A stretch of 64,000 nt of DNA, from positions 199,446,299 through 199,510,298 of the forward strand of contig CM041292.1 of NCBI GenBank assembly GCA_023052935.1, given 5' to 3'. The first letter of the stretch is position 1. Each line of letters begins with the position of its first letter. A program made the translations under genes and the position numbers. The DNA comes from Piezodorus guildinii. Lineage: Eukaryota; Arthropoda; Insecta; Hemiptera; Pentatomidae. Below are positions 33,928 through 45,090 of the stretch, piece by piece. Below the pieces are notes generated by a model that was given only the letters and a program-made list of their open reading frames with translations, searched no databases and was not told where the DNA came from.

Positions 33928-34190
33928 AGGGAGCAGCATGGTCTATTGGATAGAGCACTGTTCTGCTGTTCTCCGGGTCGCAGTGTCGAACCACGCCAGT
34001 GGCAGAATTTTTCCTTCTGTCATTTCAGCCATGAAGGGATATTGCTTTGTGGAAACCCTTCTGGAGCAAACCCAGGTATCCAAATTTGGGAAGAAACCTG
34101 GTAGCTGAGTGTAGTTAAGGTCTAACCATCTCCTAATGCAGCCGTTGGCCATTAAACAGCACAAATCTCTATTAGTGCTTTAGACCCTTC
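33928..34190 (+). repeat. SINE-B copy (tRNA-derived)
   Basis: The head GCATGGTCTATTGGATAGAG resembles a tRNA 5' half with an A box; a B-box-like CAGTGTCGAACCAC follows. The body includes CAGCCATGAAGGGATATTGC and TGGGAAGAAACCTGG. Related to 49330-49628 and 7376-7577. Confidence 0.6.
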
Positions 34191-34205
34191 TTGGGTAATA
34201 TATAT

Positions 34206-34385
34206 AGCATTTACAAGTCAATTGTAACCTTTTCCAAGTCAAATGTAACTTTTTCCAAGTCAAATGTAACCTTTTCCAAGTCAAATGTAACTTTTTCCAT
34301 TTCAAATGTCACCTTTTCCAAGTCAAATGTCACCTTTTCCATTTCAAATGTTACCTTTTCCAAGTCAAATGTCACCTTTTTCTTC
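34206..34385. repeat. 21-bp minisatellite
   Basis: About nine tandem units of CCTTTTCCAAGTCAAATGTAA with AAGTC/ATTTC and TAAC/TCAC variants. The 21-bp period keeps a reading frame open (repeating SNVTFSK), which is an artefact of the repeat and not a gene. Confidence 0.9.
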
Positions 34386-34624
34386 ACTTCTAGCCTTAAA
34401 TATTCCGTTTTATTTATTTATTTATTGAAAAATAATTAGTTTAATTGACATTATGACTTTTTTAATAATTTTGGCATATAATAATTGATATTTTTTTTGG
34501 GTCTCTTAGATATTTGATATCAAGTTCTGTTTTTTACTAGCTAATATTTAAAAAAATTAATTATCGTCTATTTAGTTTTAAGATAGTTGTTGATTTTGAT
34601 TTCTTAGATAGGAGGGGTAGTTTT

Positions 34625-35516
34625 TTGGAATAATTAATGTGTTTTCGGGTATTATAATTAAATTTTTCGAGCTGTATTTTTTATCGCTCGCGTGCATTTT
34701 AACTCGCATTAAATTTTAATGTATTTTATTGATATAGGGATTAATTAATGTGCTTTCGGGTGGTTATGATTACGTTTTTTGAGCTGTATCTTTTATCGGT
34801 CATGCGTATTTCAACTCATATTTACTTTTAATGTTTTTTATTGATATAGGGATTAATTATTTTGCTTTCGGGTGGTTATCATAAGGTTTTTCGAGCTGTA
34901 TTTTTTTCGCTCGCGCTTATTTTAACTAAAATTTACTTTTTATGTGTTTTATTGATATAGGGATTAATTAATGTGCTTTCGGGTGGTTATGATTACGTTT
35001 TTTGAGCTGTATTTTTTATCGCTCATGCGTATTTCAACTCACATTTACTTTTAATGTTTTTATTGATATAGGGATTAATTATTTTGCTTTCGGGTGGTTA
35101 TGATTACGTTTTTCGAGCTGTATTTTTTTCGCTCGCGCTTATTTTAACTAAAATTTACTTTTTATGTGTTTTATTGATATAGGGATTAATTAATGTGCTT
35201 TCGGGTGGTTATGATTACGTTTTTTGAGCTGTATTTTTTATCGCTCATGCGTATTTCAACTCGCATTTACTTTTAATGTTTTTTATTGATATAGGGATTA
35301 ATTATTTTGCTTTCGGGTGGTTATGATTACGTTTTTCGAGCTGTATTTTTTTCGCTCGCGCTTATTTTAACTAAAATTTACTTTTTATGTGTTTTATTGA
35401 TATAGGGATTAATTAATGTGCTTTCGGGTGGTTATGATTACGTTTTTTGAGCTGTATTTTTTATCGCTCATGCGTATTTCATCTCACATTTACTTTTAAT
35501 GTTTTTATTTTTATAG
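34625..35516. repeat. 111-bp satellite with alternating dimer (A-B) structure
   Basis: Eight monomers of 111-112 bp. Seven begin GGGATTAATTA at 34737, 34849, 34960, 35071, 35182, 35294 and 35405. Odd copies are type A (TAATGTGCTTTCGGGTGG, CTCATGCGTATTTCAACTC), even copies type B (ATTTTGCTTTCGGG, CTCGCGCTTATTTTAACT). Type A units resemble each other more than the adjoining B, so the amplified unit is a dimer of about 223 bp. The first monomer (34625) is diverged, as array edges often are. Confidence 0.92.
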
Positions 35517-35527
35517 AGATCTATCCT

Positions 35528-35535
<8 letters not shown>

Positions 35536-35596
<61 letters not shown>
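35536..35596. repeat. (TA)n microsatellite
   Basis: About 30 TA units directly following the satellite array. Confidence 0.95.
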
Positions 35597-35598
<2 letters not shown>

Positions 35599-35989
35599 GA
35601 AAATAATATTATTTTCCTTGTATGTTGCTTGTTTCTAGTGACAATCCAAATTATTCAGAAAATTAAGCCTTTCCTTTGAAGGGTCCACACATAATAAAGT
35701 ATCATGGTTCCATTAAATGATATTTATTTCTTTTATAGTTTAAAGAGAAAAAAAAAATTATATAAATTGAATCTAAGTTAGCAAGAACCCTGTATTTTAA
35801 TTCAATTATTATAGAAAAATGGCCAGAATAGTATTTCGAATGTGCCTTTTTTAAACCAACCTTTGGCATTATATAAATTTGTTGTAGTATGTTTTACTTT
35901 CATATTAGATTTTATTTTTTTGGATTGCTATACATTTATTTTTATCATTAATTAAAATATTTTGTCTATGTTGCAGAACCGGCAAAGGC

Positions 35990-38900
35990 ATGAGTCGCAG
36001 CGGCTACACCTGTGTTCGATACATATTCTGCTATGTCAATGTTCTACTCTGGGTAAGTTATTCAATATATACTTTTATAATTACCAGTTCCAATGTCTAT
36101 TTTAGCCTTATATTAATTAAATCACTTATGTATGATCAAAACTTTAATGCAAGAAATATATTTAATTACTGAAATTACAAAACTAGCATTTGAACTAAAC
36201 AATTCATATGTTCTGTTAATTTGTTTCATATTGAGTCTAAGTTGCTTTATATATTTTAAATATAAAATAAATTTGTTACGAAAAACTTTTATTCAGATTT
36301 CAGACTATCCATTATTTTGAAAATCTGATAATATTCAATTTATTTAATTTGTCATATACTAAATACTAAATGTTTATTTTTTTTTCCAGCTGTCTGGCTG
36401 TGGAATACTTGGAGTTGGGATCTGGTTAAGGGCGATACACGACGGATACACCAGCCTGGTCCCTCAGTATTCTCTACTCAGCGCAGACATCCTTCTGATT
36501 ATAGTCGGAGCGGCTACTGTTCTCATTACGTTCTTTGCATGCTGTGGCAGCTGGTTCCAGAACAGATGCATGCTTGTGACGGTAAGAGCACATCTTAATA
36601 AAAAAATATATGTATTTAATGAATAACTATAATAACAATATCCTTTATTTGTACATAAAATATAACAAAAAAAAATATATACAAAATCAACCTTTAGTTA
36701 AGGAATTGAGTTTGATTGGTTGAATATTTCAATAGATTTATTCTTGCAACCACACTAAATAATGAACCTGCCCCATCCATTTACATTCTTTTCTATCCAG
36801 TGCCACTCTCTTCAAGGTTGTCCCTCCGCAACTCTTCTTCATCTACTTGTCCCAGTCTGTCCTCGTTTCCTTTTATACTCTCTTGGGTACCTCTACATAA
36901 GTTGTCTGGTCCATGATGTAATAATTCTCTGGATGACATGTCCGGTTCAGGTCCACTTTCTTAGATAGACTTTTTCCACAATATCTGGGGGATCAGTCCC
37001 AGATCTTACCCTCTTATTTGTTTTCCGATTCTCGTCAATTAAAACATAACTGATAAGATAGTAAAAACCAAAGAATACTGTGTAAATTTTATTTGCTTGA
37101 ATTTTTGGCTTCAAATTTTATTAGATTGAAAATTAGTCACATTTTAAAATAAAAATTCCTTTTATATTGATAAGTTGGCAACCTCAAATCAAACAATACT
37201 TATTTAAATCCAGACCTGGTGACAAGAAAAGATAAATTCTCTGTGTTTCTTTTATTTCATGACCTAAAGTTATATTAACTAAATAAATTTAAAATATATA
37301 TTGTAATATACCCATTTTTTATAATTATTGTAGTTATTTATTTAATATTGATTATTGTATTAGGAAGGCTAACTATAGGATAAAAGTAAAATTTAAATTT
37401 ACAAAACAGCTCCTATTTGATTGTTTGTTTACAAACATAGAATCCATTTCGGATGCAAGGGTTTTACCAGGTGAAAATGAACTAGGTGCAAAGTGGCAGG
37501 TATCTTTATACCTGGTTATAGTTAGTTTTGCTGGTTAAAGTTATGACCTGAGAGAGGCAGGAGCTGCAGCTGAATATGAAGAGGGATCTTGGTTAGCCTG
37601 CATATTGTTTGTGTTATTTTGTAAGTTATTATTATGATTAAAAAAGTAATATAAAAGATTGTGTGCCTGATTGGTAAGAACCCATACCATACCCTGAGAG
37701 TAAAAAGAGTTATAATGAAGTAAATATTGTGTGAAATGATTTTTTCTTAAAAGAATATTTTTTATAAAATAAGTATATTATAATATATACATATATATTG
37801 TTTGATTAGTTCTCGACTGTTGATAATTTAAGTTGTCTACTGGTCTTAAGATTCAGTCAATAAATAAGAAATTTTAGTTAGGCTAGGTTTCGAGAATTTA
37901 TTGTTCTCATATTCATGCCAATGTGAGACATAAGCCAATGCAAACTATAAGCTTTGAATAGCACTAGATTACAATTATAGACAGAGGTCATCTTGAATAT
38001 TTAAAAAAAATTATTTAAAGTGTTTGGGATTTTGTTTGCCTAGTATGTGTCTGAGGGACAGATAAGGTTATCATTTAATTATTTATATTTCCATACAAAA
38101 TGTATCTAAAAAATCTTTTTCTTTCAGTATTTCAGCCTTGTCATATTAATGTTCCTGATTGAATTCATTCTGGCAACTCTCGCGTTTATATACAGAGAGG
38201 ATTTGAATGACATTCTAAAAGAGGAACTGATGGACGGAATCAGGTATCACTACCGAAATTCGACTGATAACGGTTTGGAAGTCATCTGGTCTAAGGCCCA
38301 CACAAAAGTAAGTATCTGTACGATAGTAGCACTTATTAAATATTATTAATATATTTATATATTACAATGTAGATAATTGCACTCACATATATGTCCTTTA
38401 ATATGGGGGAGGGGGAGGGGATAAAATACAAAAATCACTGAAATAATAATGTTTTAAGAAGATATTATAAATTTGGCTAATTCAAAGTGTTCCATTCCCG
38501 TATTGCTAGTCAAGACCTGGTGTAACAGAAAAAGTGTACTGTACATGTCCGGCCTTATCTCTAGCCAAGGAGGGAATAGACCATTAATTTTTAAAAAATG
38601 AACATATGGTACTAACAGTACATTTATTCTATTTAGAACATAATGTCAGATACCATTAGGATTTTTATATTTTTTTCTAATTCAAGATTTTCATGTAATT
38701 AATTTTATAATTTAATTTTGAATATCATCATTAATTTTTAATATATATTTTTTATTTAATTAATTTATATTATGAAAATTTATTTCAATAATTATAGCAA
38801 CTATTAAAGTATATTTATGAATTTTCGTTTGTTATTTCTAGTTCCATTGCTGTGGTATTAATAACTATGAAGACTGGTATGAAATAAAAGCATGGGAGGA

Positions 38901-39874
38901 TAGAAGGATTGTTCCAGTTTCGTGTTGCCTTCCTCAATACCAAAATATGACAAGTAAGCACAATTTTTTTTTTTTTATATATTTTGTTTTACTTTCACTT
39001 ACCTATATATGAAATGTATAGGAAGGGAATGTATTGCGATCGTGAAAATTTTCTAATTCCAGTTTACAACGGAAATATCATATTTAAGACAACTGTACGC
39101 CCGAGATGTTACAGCAACTTTTTTATTCACCAAAATCGGCTAACCAAAAGAACCACTTTATACCATGCATTTTGCACCTTATTATGATTTTCTCAAAAAT
39201 GGCTTTAACGATTTTGATTAAACTCGCTATATTGATGTAAAATTTAATGGGCTTTAATATCATGTAGGTTTCATTTTTATTGAAATAGTCTGAAAGGGCC
39301 TAAATGCCAATATTTTAAATTGTCTTTTCTAAACTACCTTTAATTTTGTACATTCCAAAAGATTAACCATATCATCTTAATGACATTGATGAAGGACGGC
39401 TAAATATACAAGTTGGACAAATTTGATGACCAAATAAAGGATAAAAGAGAAAAACTATTTTTAACGTATTTTTTTTTTTTTTTTTTTAAGAACAGTAATG
39501 TAAACGTATAATATACCATTGGAAAGAGAAAGATTTCAGAAAAAATATTATCTGATACACAGAATTGTAAAATGTAATTATAGGCGGAATAGTCAGGAAT
39601 CAAGTCATTTTTTGAAAAAATTTTAATTTTGCCAACGTTTTCGGCTCAAGCTTGTGAGCCATCATCAGGGCTACAAACATCAGAACAAAAGAGATACATA
39701 TTAATATGATAATGAAAATTTTCTTTTAATTGTTGTGACAACGGTAACATTTGAAATAAAACAGAAAATATACCAACATACTTAAATATTACAGATACAA
39801 ATAATGATAATATGATACATAAGCATAATGAATGATGCTGATGTATATAAAAATGTGCTGATTATATAATATAT

Positions 39875-39959
<85 letters not shown>

Positions 39960-41719
39960 CGTACCATTACTGAGCCATGTCCAAGCATAAACTGAGGAAA
40001 ACCATAAACATAGGTAGTATGGGGAGGGGTTCATGTAAAAACCCTGAAGGTTTTCCCCTCTAAGTGTAAATACTACAGCTTATCTTTGTTTTTAAAAAGT
40101 TTTACAAAATTATATAATGGAAAAAACAAAACAATATATCCGTATGTACAATAAGGCTCAACATTTTTAACAGAAAATTATAAACACTAGAATCTGAGGT
40201 ATTTAAAAAGATCCATGAGGTATATAATAAAAAATAAAATAAAATGAATAAACAAATAACAAAAACAAGAACCAGAGGTGTTATAAACGAAAAGATAAAT
40301 ATACAGTAAATAAAATATACATTACACAAGCAATTGTACAATAAAGTGATAGAGTTATAATTTAAGGAGACGGAAGATGTTAGCATACGAGGGAGAGATT
40401 ATCTCTTTGTCTGTTTTATGATTGACGGGTACTCGATCTTTTTCCATATGGATATATATGTAGCTTCGGAGAGTAAAATATAATACAAAGTGACGAATAG
40501 GGAATAACTTATTACTGATAAACAAGTAAATACAGTTATATTATTTAATCTAAATCATATCTTTCCTACAAAAATGAATACACGTTTTATTAAAATCAAC
40601 TTCAAATATTTTTCAAATTAAAGTAATTAATATTTTTAATTGATTTTAACAGTCAAGGTAAGTGAAAGTCGTGTGTTGCCTGCACCAGATTTTTAAATTC
40701 ATGTATGTTACATATTGAGCATGAGTATAATTTATAAGTAAAAACATTTAATTTATTGTTCATAAAGTCTTTACATAATGAAATGAAAAATTAAATATGA
40801 TTGGAATAATTAAATTAATTTAGCTATAGCATTAATTTTATTTTTTGAATGTGTAATGAATCTATACTTAACGTATGAGTTTTTACATAATGTAATGAAC
40901 ATTGTCATTAATTTTCTCAGTAATTATTAAACAATTACTAGCCTAATTATGATTACCATAATAATATTATAACATAATACATATATTTTTTAGATTGCTG
41001 GGAAGAAGGAAATATTGCATACTGGTACAGCAAAGGGTGTTCTGAGCAAGTTCTCATGTGGTTCGTCAGTCAGCTGCATATTGTAGGAGTCGTTGGCCTT
41101 CTCATATCCTTCATCCAGGTATTATATTGGAAATAATTTGTTTATTTTATTATCCGCTCGACTAACTACCCTCTGGAATTCTCTACCAACCCATATCCGC
41201 CATGCTGCTTCTCTATCCTCATTCAAATCCCAACTTTTCCTTTACCTCCTTTCATCCGAACAGACATTTAACAATTATGACATTGCAATTCTAAGTATTA
41301 AACTTTGAATGAGGAAAATGAGTAAAGATCCTACGGTTTAAATGTATATATTGTCTGTCAATTTTTTATTTTTCATTCTTTTAACATCCATTCGAGTTTC
41401 ATTTTTTTTTTTTTTTGATATATTTCCTTCTTTTCTTATCTCATTATTTTAAATAATAACTATGTTACTTTTGTCTGTTGGTCAACATATTATATTATTT
41501 CATATTTCAATGCACAACCTGTTATTCTTAAGAGGGACCTAGTCCCAGAATAAAAAAATGTCTTTCTTTCTAACTATTATTTAGAAATATTTAAACTTTT
41601 TTGTTTTTTTCTAGCTTTTTGGACTCATTTCTGCAATGCTGCTTTTCTGCACAGTTCAGCATAAAAGAGTGAAAGGACACATTTACAAAGCATACAGTTC
41701 AACTTCTTACCCATCATGA
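35990..41719 (+). CDS. Tetraspanin, TSPAN9/Tsp5D-like, six coding exons
   Basis: Coding exons: 35990-36052, 36390-36581, 38128-38307, 38842-38953, 40994-41118, 41615-41719; every intron is GT..AG and the join is in frame for 258 aa. The start MSRSGYTCVRYIFCYVNVLL is preceded by a 5'UTR acceptor TTGCAG at 35971-35976. Four membrane spans are visible: about 12-35, 52-76 (ending FFACCGSW), 86-107 (YFSLVILMFLIEFILATLAF) and 207-238. The large loop has the diagnostic CCG (FHCCGINNYEDW), then SCC, NC and GC cysteines for disulphides. The N-terminus and LFGLISAMLLFCTVQHKR near the end resemble insect Tsp5D and vertebrate TSPAN9. Tetraspanins organise plasma-membrane microdomains with integrins and other partners. 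Confidence 0.93.
36740..36985 (-). pseudogene. LINE C-terminal fragment in tetraspanin intron 2
   Basis: On the minus strand, broken frames read RKWTWTGHVIQR, then YKRKRGQTGTSR and REWHWIEKNVNGW. This is the RKW-x-GH...KRxRGRP...W pattern at the C-terminus of RTE/R2-like LINEs. An A-rich tail lies at 36650-36690. Stops interrupt it. Confidence 0.55.
39600..40510 (-). mobile_element. PLE-like non-coding remnant
   Basis: The minus-strand hairpin at 39634-39668 (CTGATGA, T, GGCTC/GAGCC stem, GAAAACG) matches the motif in the PLE at 3731. No coding domain remains. An (AT)n block of about 85 bp lies inside at 39869-39954. Confidence 0.4.
39869..39954. repeat. (AT)n microsatellite
   Basis: About 40 AT units. 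Apparent minus-strand reading frames made of repeated YI come from this tract. Confidence 0.95.
41145..41575 (+). pseudogene. LINE 3' end in tetraspanin intron 5
   Basis: Reads LTTLWNSLPTHIRHAASLSS then FKSQLFLYLL, the LWNSLP..IR...SL..FK C-terminal signature of CR1/Jockey-group RTs. About 250 bp of 3'UTR follows, ending AGGGACCTAGTCCCAGAATA. It carries no intact RT. Confidence 0.65.
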
Positions 41720-41924
41720 AATCCCAGGATCTTGATAAATTAAATATTCCATTTTCTACTAACAATAAATCAAAAGATGAGAGATGCCTCCAGCAGTTGG
41801 GGATTCAACATTTATTTATTTAATTTAATGTGATGTAGCCTCAACTTGTTTATACTAATAGTTATGAAGAATGATTGAATCCTTCTTTTTGTATTGTTTT
41901 TGTCTGTATAAATGTAATGTTGTA

Positions 41925-41930
41925 AATAAA
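41925..41930 (+). terminator. Tetraspanin poly(A) signal
   Basis: AATAAA about 205 bp after the stop codon; a second AATAAA is at 41978-41983. Either could end the mRNA. Confidence 0.6.
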
Positions 41931-42216
41931 TATTATTTATTATGGATTTATGTATATTTTGTTGTGGAAAATACATAAATAAAATTTTTAATGTATACAA
42001 TTGCTTTAAAATACCCTTACAATTGTTGGTAAACACAAGTATATTTTTTTCGAATACTGTTTTTTTTTGTGTTTTTTACGAGAATGATAGGTTTTTTCAT
42101 TAACAGATTTGAAAGGGACTGAGCTTGATTTGTACCAACAAATAAAATATGGACAACAGCAAAAACTAGCCATTAGAATTATTAACAGGAATTCTGAAGG
42201 TGTGGTTAGATAACTA

Positions 42217-43958
42217 CAGTGGGTCAAAAAAGTATTGGCACGCCCTGTTTTTCTATTTAATTCTTAAAGTATGTAACTTGCTTGTAATAAATTTATAACT
42301 TATTGGTGAGAAATAAATTTTATTTTTGAATAGACATTAAGAACCATTGATATAGCCAAAAAACAAATTAAAATAATTAAGAAATGAATGAGGAAAATAA
42401 ATTGTAAATATGTAAGTCAAAAAAGTATTGGAACACCCATTTATTAATAATAAAAATAACCTGTTTAAGTAAATAAAATTCATTAATAATTTTTTATAAT
42501 TCCTTTGACATCAATTATGACTTGTGTTCTTTGCATCGTAGAAACAAGATTTTCCGTGACCTCAGGTCCAATTTTTTCCCATTCCTGTAACAACACATCT
42601 TTTAACACATTTTTTGAAGAAATTTTGTGTTTTGTTACTTTCTAATCCAAAATATACAAATGTTCAATGGGATTTATATCCGAAGACTGAGGGAGTGTTT
42701 TAAATTGTCTCTGTACATTGTACAATAACCATTCCTTCATTTTACTGGCTGTGTTTAGGATCGTTGTCAAACTGAAATATAAACGTATCCTCCAATCCTT
42801 ATTTTTTAGCACTGGATAGCAGATTATGTCGCAACATGTCTACATACCTTTCAGCATTCATTATACTTTCAACGAAGCATAACTTTCCAACACCATTCGA
42901 TGCCATGCAGCCCCAAACCATTACATTACCGCCACCATATTTTACTGTAGGCTTAGCATTCCTTGTTTAAAACTCTGTATTCGTTTTTCTTCACACAAAC
43001 TTCCATCCATCTGAATCAAAAATGTTTTGTTTGCTCTCATCAGAAAATAAGGCGTTTTTCTAAAAGCCTATTGGTTTATTTATATATAGTTTTGCAAATT
43101 CAAGCCTTTTACAGCCGACAATGTAATGGTTTGGGGCTGCATGACATCGAATGGTGTTGGAAAGTTATGCTTCGTTGAAAGTATAATGAATGCTGAAAGG
43201 TATGTAGACATGCTGCGACATAATTTGCTTTCCAGTGCTAAAGAAAAAGGACTGGAGGATACGTTTATATTTCAGCAAGACAACAATCCTTAACACACAG
43301 TCAGTAAAACGAAGGAATGGTTATTGTACAATGTATGGAGACAATTTAAAACATCACCTCAGTCTCCGGATATAAATCCTATGAAAATTTATGGTATATT
43401 TTGGATTTGAAGGTGAGAAAACACAAAATTTCTTCAAAAAATGTTTGTTTATTGTTTATCGTCACTTTTATGCTACTATGGCTAATCGGACGATGCTACA
43501 GAGGGAGCCCTAAATTTTGCCTATCCAGGTTTTATTAGGATAGGGATCTTTAGCGAGTACCTGACATCGCACAGGCTCGGGTCCTTAAAAAATGTGATGT
43601 TAGAGGAAAGGGAAAACCTGAGGAACTGAGGTCATGGAAAATCTTGTTTCTACAATGCAAAGAATATTACAAGCTATAATTGATGCCAAATGAATGATAA
43701 CAAATTATTAATGAATATTATTTACTTAAATAGGATATTTTTATTATTAATAAATGGGTGTTCCAATACTTTTTTTACTTACATTTTTACAATTTATTTT
43801 CCTCATTCATTTCAACCTTAATTATTTCAATTGTTTTTTGGCTGTATCAATGGTTTTTAATGTCTATTCAAAAATAAAATTTATTTCTCACCAATAAGTT
43901 ATATACTTCAAGAATTAAATGGAAAAAACTGGGTGTGCCAATACTTTTTGACCCACTG
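42217..43958. mobile_element. Fold-back Tc1-like element
   Basis: The ends CAGTGGGTCAAAAAAGTATT and its complement are flanked by TA. Each end repeats a related motif about 200 bp inward (AGTCAAAAAAGTATTGGAAC near 42416; complement near 43755), an IR/DR layout. The arms 42217-42928 and 43120-43958 are inverted copies, each holding the 3' half of a Tc1 (DD34E) transposase pointing outward. On the minus strand FSDESK, DSDGWKF and NVMVWGCMASNGVGKL are readable; on the plus strand VMVWGCMTSNGVGKLCFVES, FQQDN and SPDIN. No copy is complete. A SINE-A interrupts the right arm. Confidence 0.85.
43445..43586 (-). repeat. SINE-A, 5'-truncated, with target duplication
   Basis: 142 bp ending within the CATCGCACAGGCTCGGG block; flanked by AAAAAATGT (43436-43444, 43587-43595). 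It inserted into the right arm of the fold-back Tc1 after that element formed. Confidence 0.85.
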
Positions 43959-43960
43959 TA

Positions 43961-45040
43961 CATTATAGATAGAGTAAATACAATTTTTAAACAACTAAGA
44001 ATTAGTAAACAGAATTTCAAAGGAAAAAAAAGTTTAGTGCAAAATAAGTTATAGCTGTAGAATAACCTATCATGTTTACCTTTAAAGAACGAAAAGAGGT
44101 TTAAACAAAAATAATAAAAAACAATTTAATCAACCTCATAGGGTATGGTGGCCAAGAGAGTTAAAAACACCTTAGCAACCACAAGTCAAAGAATCAAAAT
44201 CAATAGTAAAAAGTTCCTAAATTAGGTACTTATACAAAAACGCTACAAATTATTACACAATGGCTTATTTCCGAATAATTATATTGTAATATTACAATTT
44301 ATATAGGTAATTAACTTATATGTAATGCAATTAATAATGAAAGAGCTTAAGAAAGATGAAGCAGGAATATTGTAAATTCATATTCAGCAAAAATGGCCAA
44401 TCACCACTGCTTAGTTCAAAAATCTACCTATATCTCTTCTATTTCTTAACAATTTCATGATTTTTTTTTTTTTTTTTTTTGTTAATTTAATTTGATATTC
44501 ATTAGTACCAACAAAAAATATGTGGGTAGATGGGTTTTTTTTATTCAATATATGGGTTCTTCCTATCTTGAAACATAAGGCTTCAATTTTTATAGAGTGT
44601 TATTTTTATTTTTTTTCTTGGTCGATTATAAAGTTTTGTAACTGAAAATAATAAACCAGAAACAAAGAAAAACTTTAAATAATTCATTAATATTATAATG
44701 TTTTTATATGAATTATTTATTTATTTGTTTTTATAATCACTTCACTAATCTTCTTGAATTCAATTTTAGGAATAAAGGAAAGCAAATTAAATAAATATAA
44801 AGAAATAAAAACATATTTTCTTACTGCATACAATAAACACCTGAGGTCATCACTCAAAAGTCTAAATTTACCAGTTCTTTATAAAACAAATTGATGGACT
44901 TTATTAGCAGAATACAAATACTTTTTGTGATATACTAAACAAAAACAATGAATAAAAATAGTAAGAAAGCTATAACCCAAAATTGAATGATTTTAAAAAT
45001 TATTATTTATTCAAAAAATATCAAAGATTTAGACATAACA
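43961..45040. other. Intergenic AT-rich sequence
   Basis: Lies between the fold-back Tc1 and the 3' end of UFM1. No recognised feature beyond a T run at 44461-44480. Confidence 0.4.
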
Positions 45041-45046
45041 TTTATT
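45041..45046 (-). terminator. UFM1 poly(A) signal
   Basis: AATAAA on the minus strand, 45 bp beyond the UFM1 stop codon; another is at 45005-45010. Confidence 0.6.
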
Positions 45047-45090
45047 TCTTAAATACTTTAAGCAGAAAACAAAATATAAAACATTTAATA

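Larger units (their letters stand above)
38990..40697 (+). repeat. R1 repeat copy in tetraspanin intron 4, split by PLE-like sequence
   Basis: Left end ACTTTCACTTACCTATATAT at 38991, right end GGTAAGTGAAAGTCGTGTGT at 40658. About 900 bp of unrelated sequence interrupts it between roughly 39580 and 40540. Confidence 0.7.

Noticed and set aside
34191..34439. 82-codon ORF made of SNVTFSK repeats
   Set aside because: It is only the translation of a 21-bp minisatellite whose period is a multiple of three.
39782..40034. Minus-strand ORFs of repeated YI
   Set aside because: Produced by an (AT)n microsatellite; same for the (TA)n ORF at 35447-35638.
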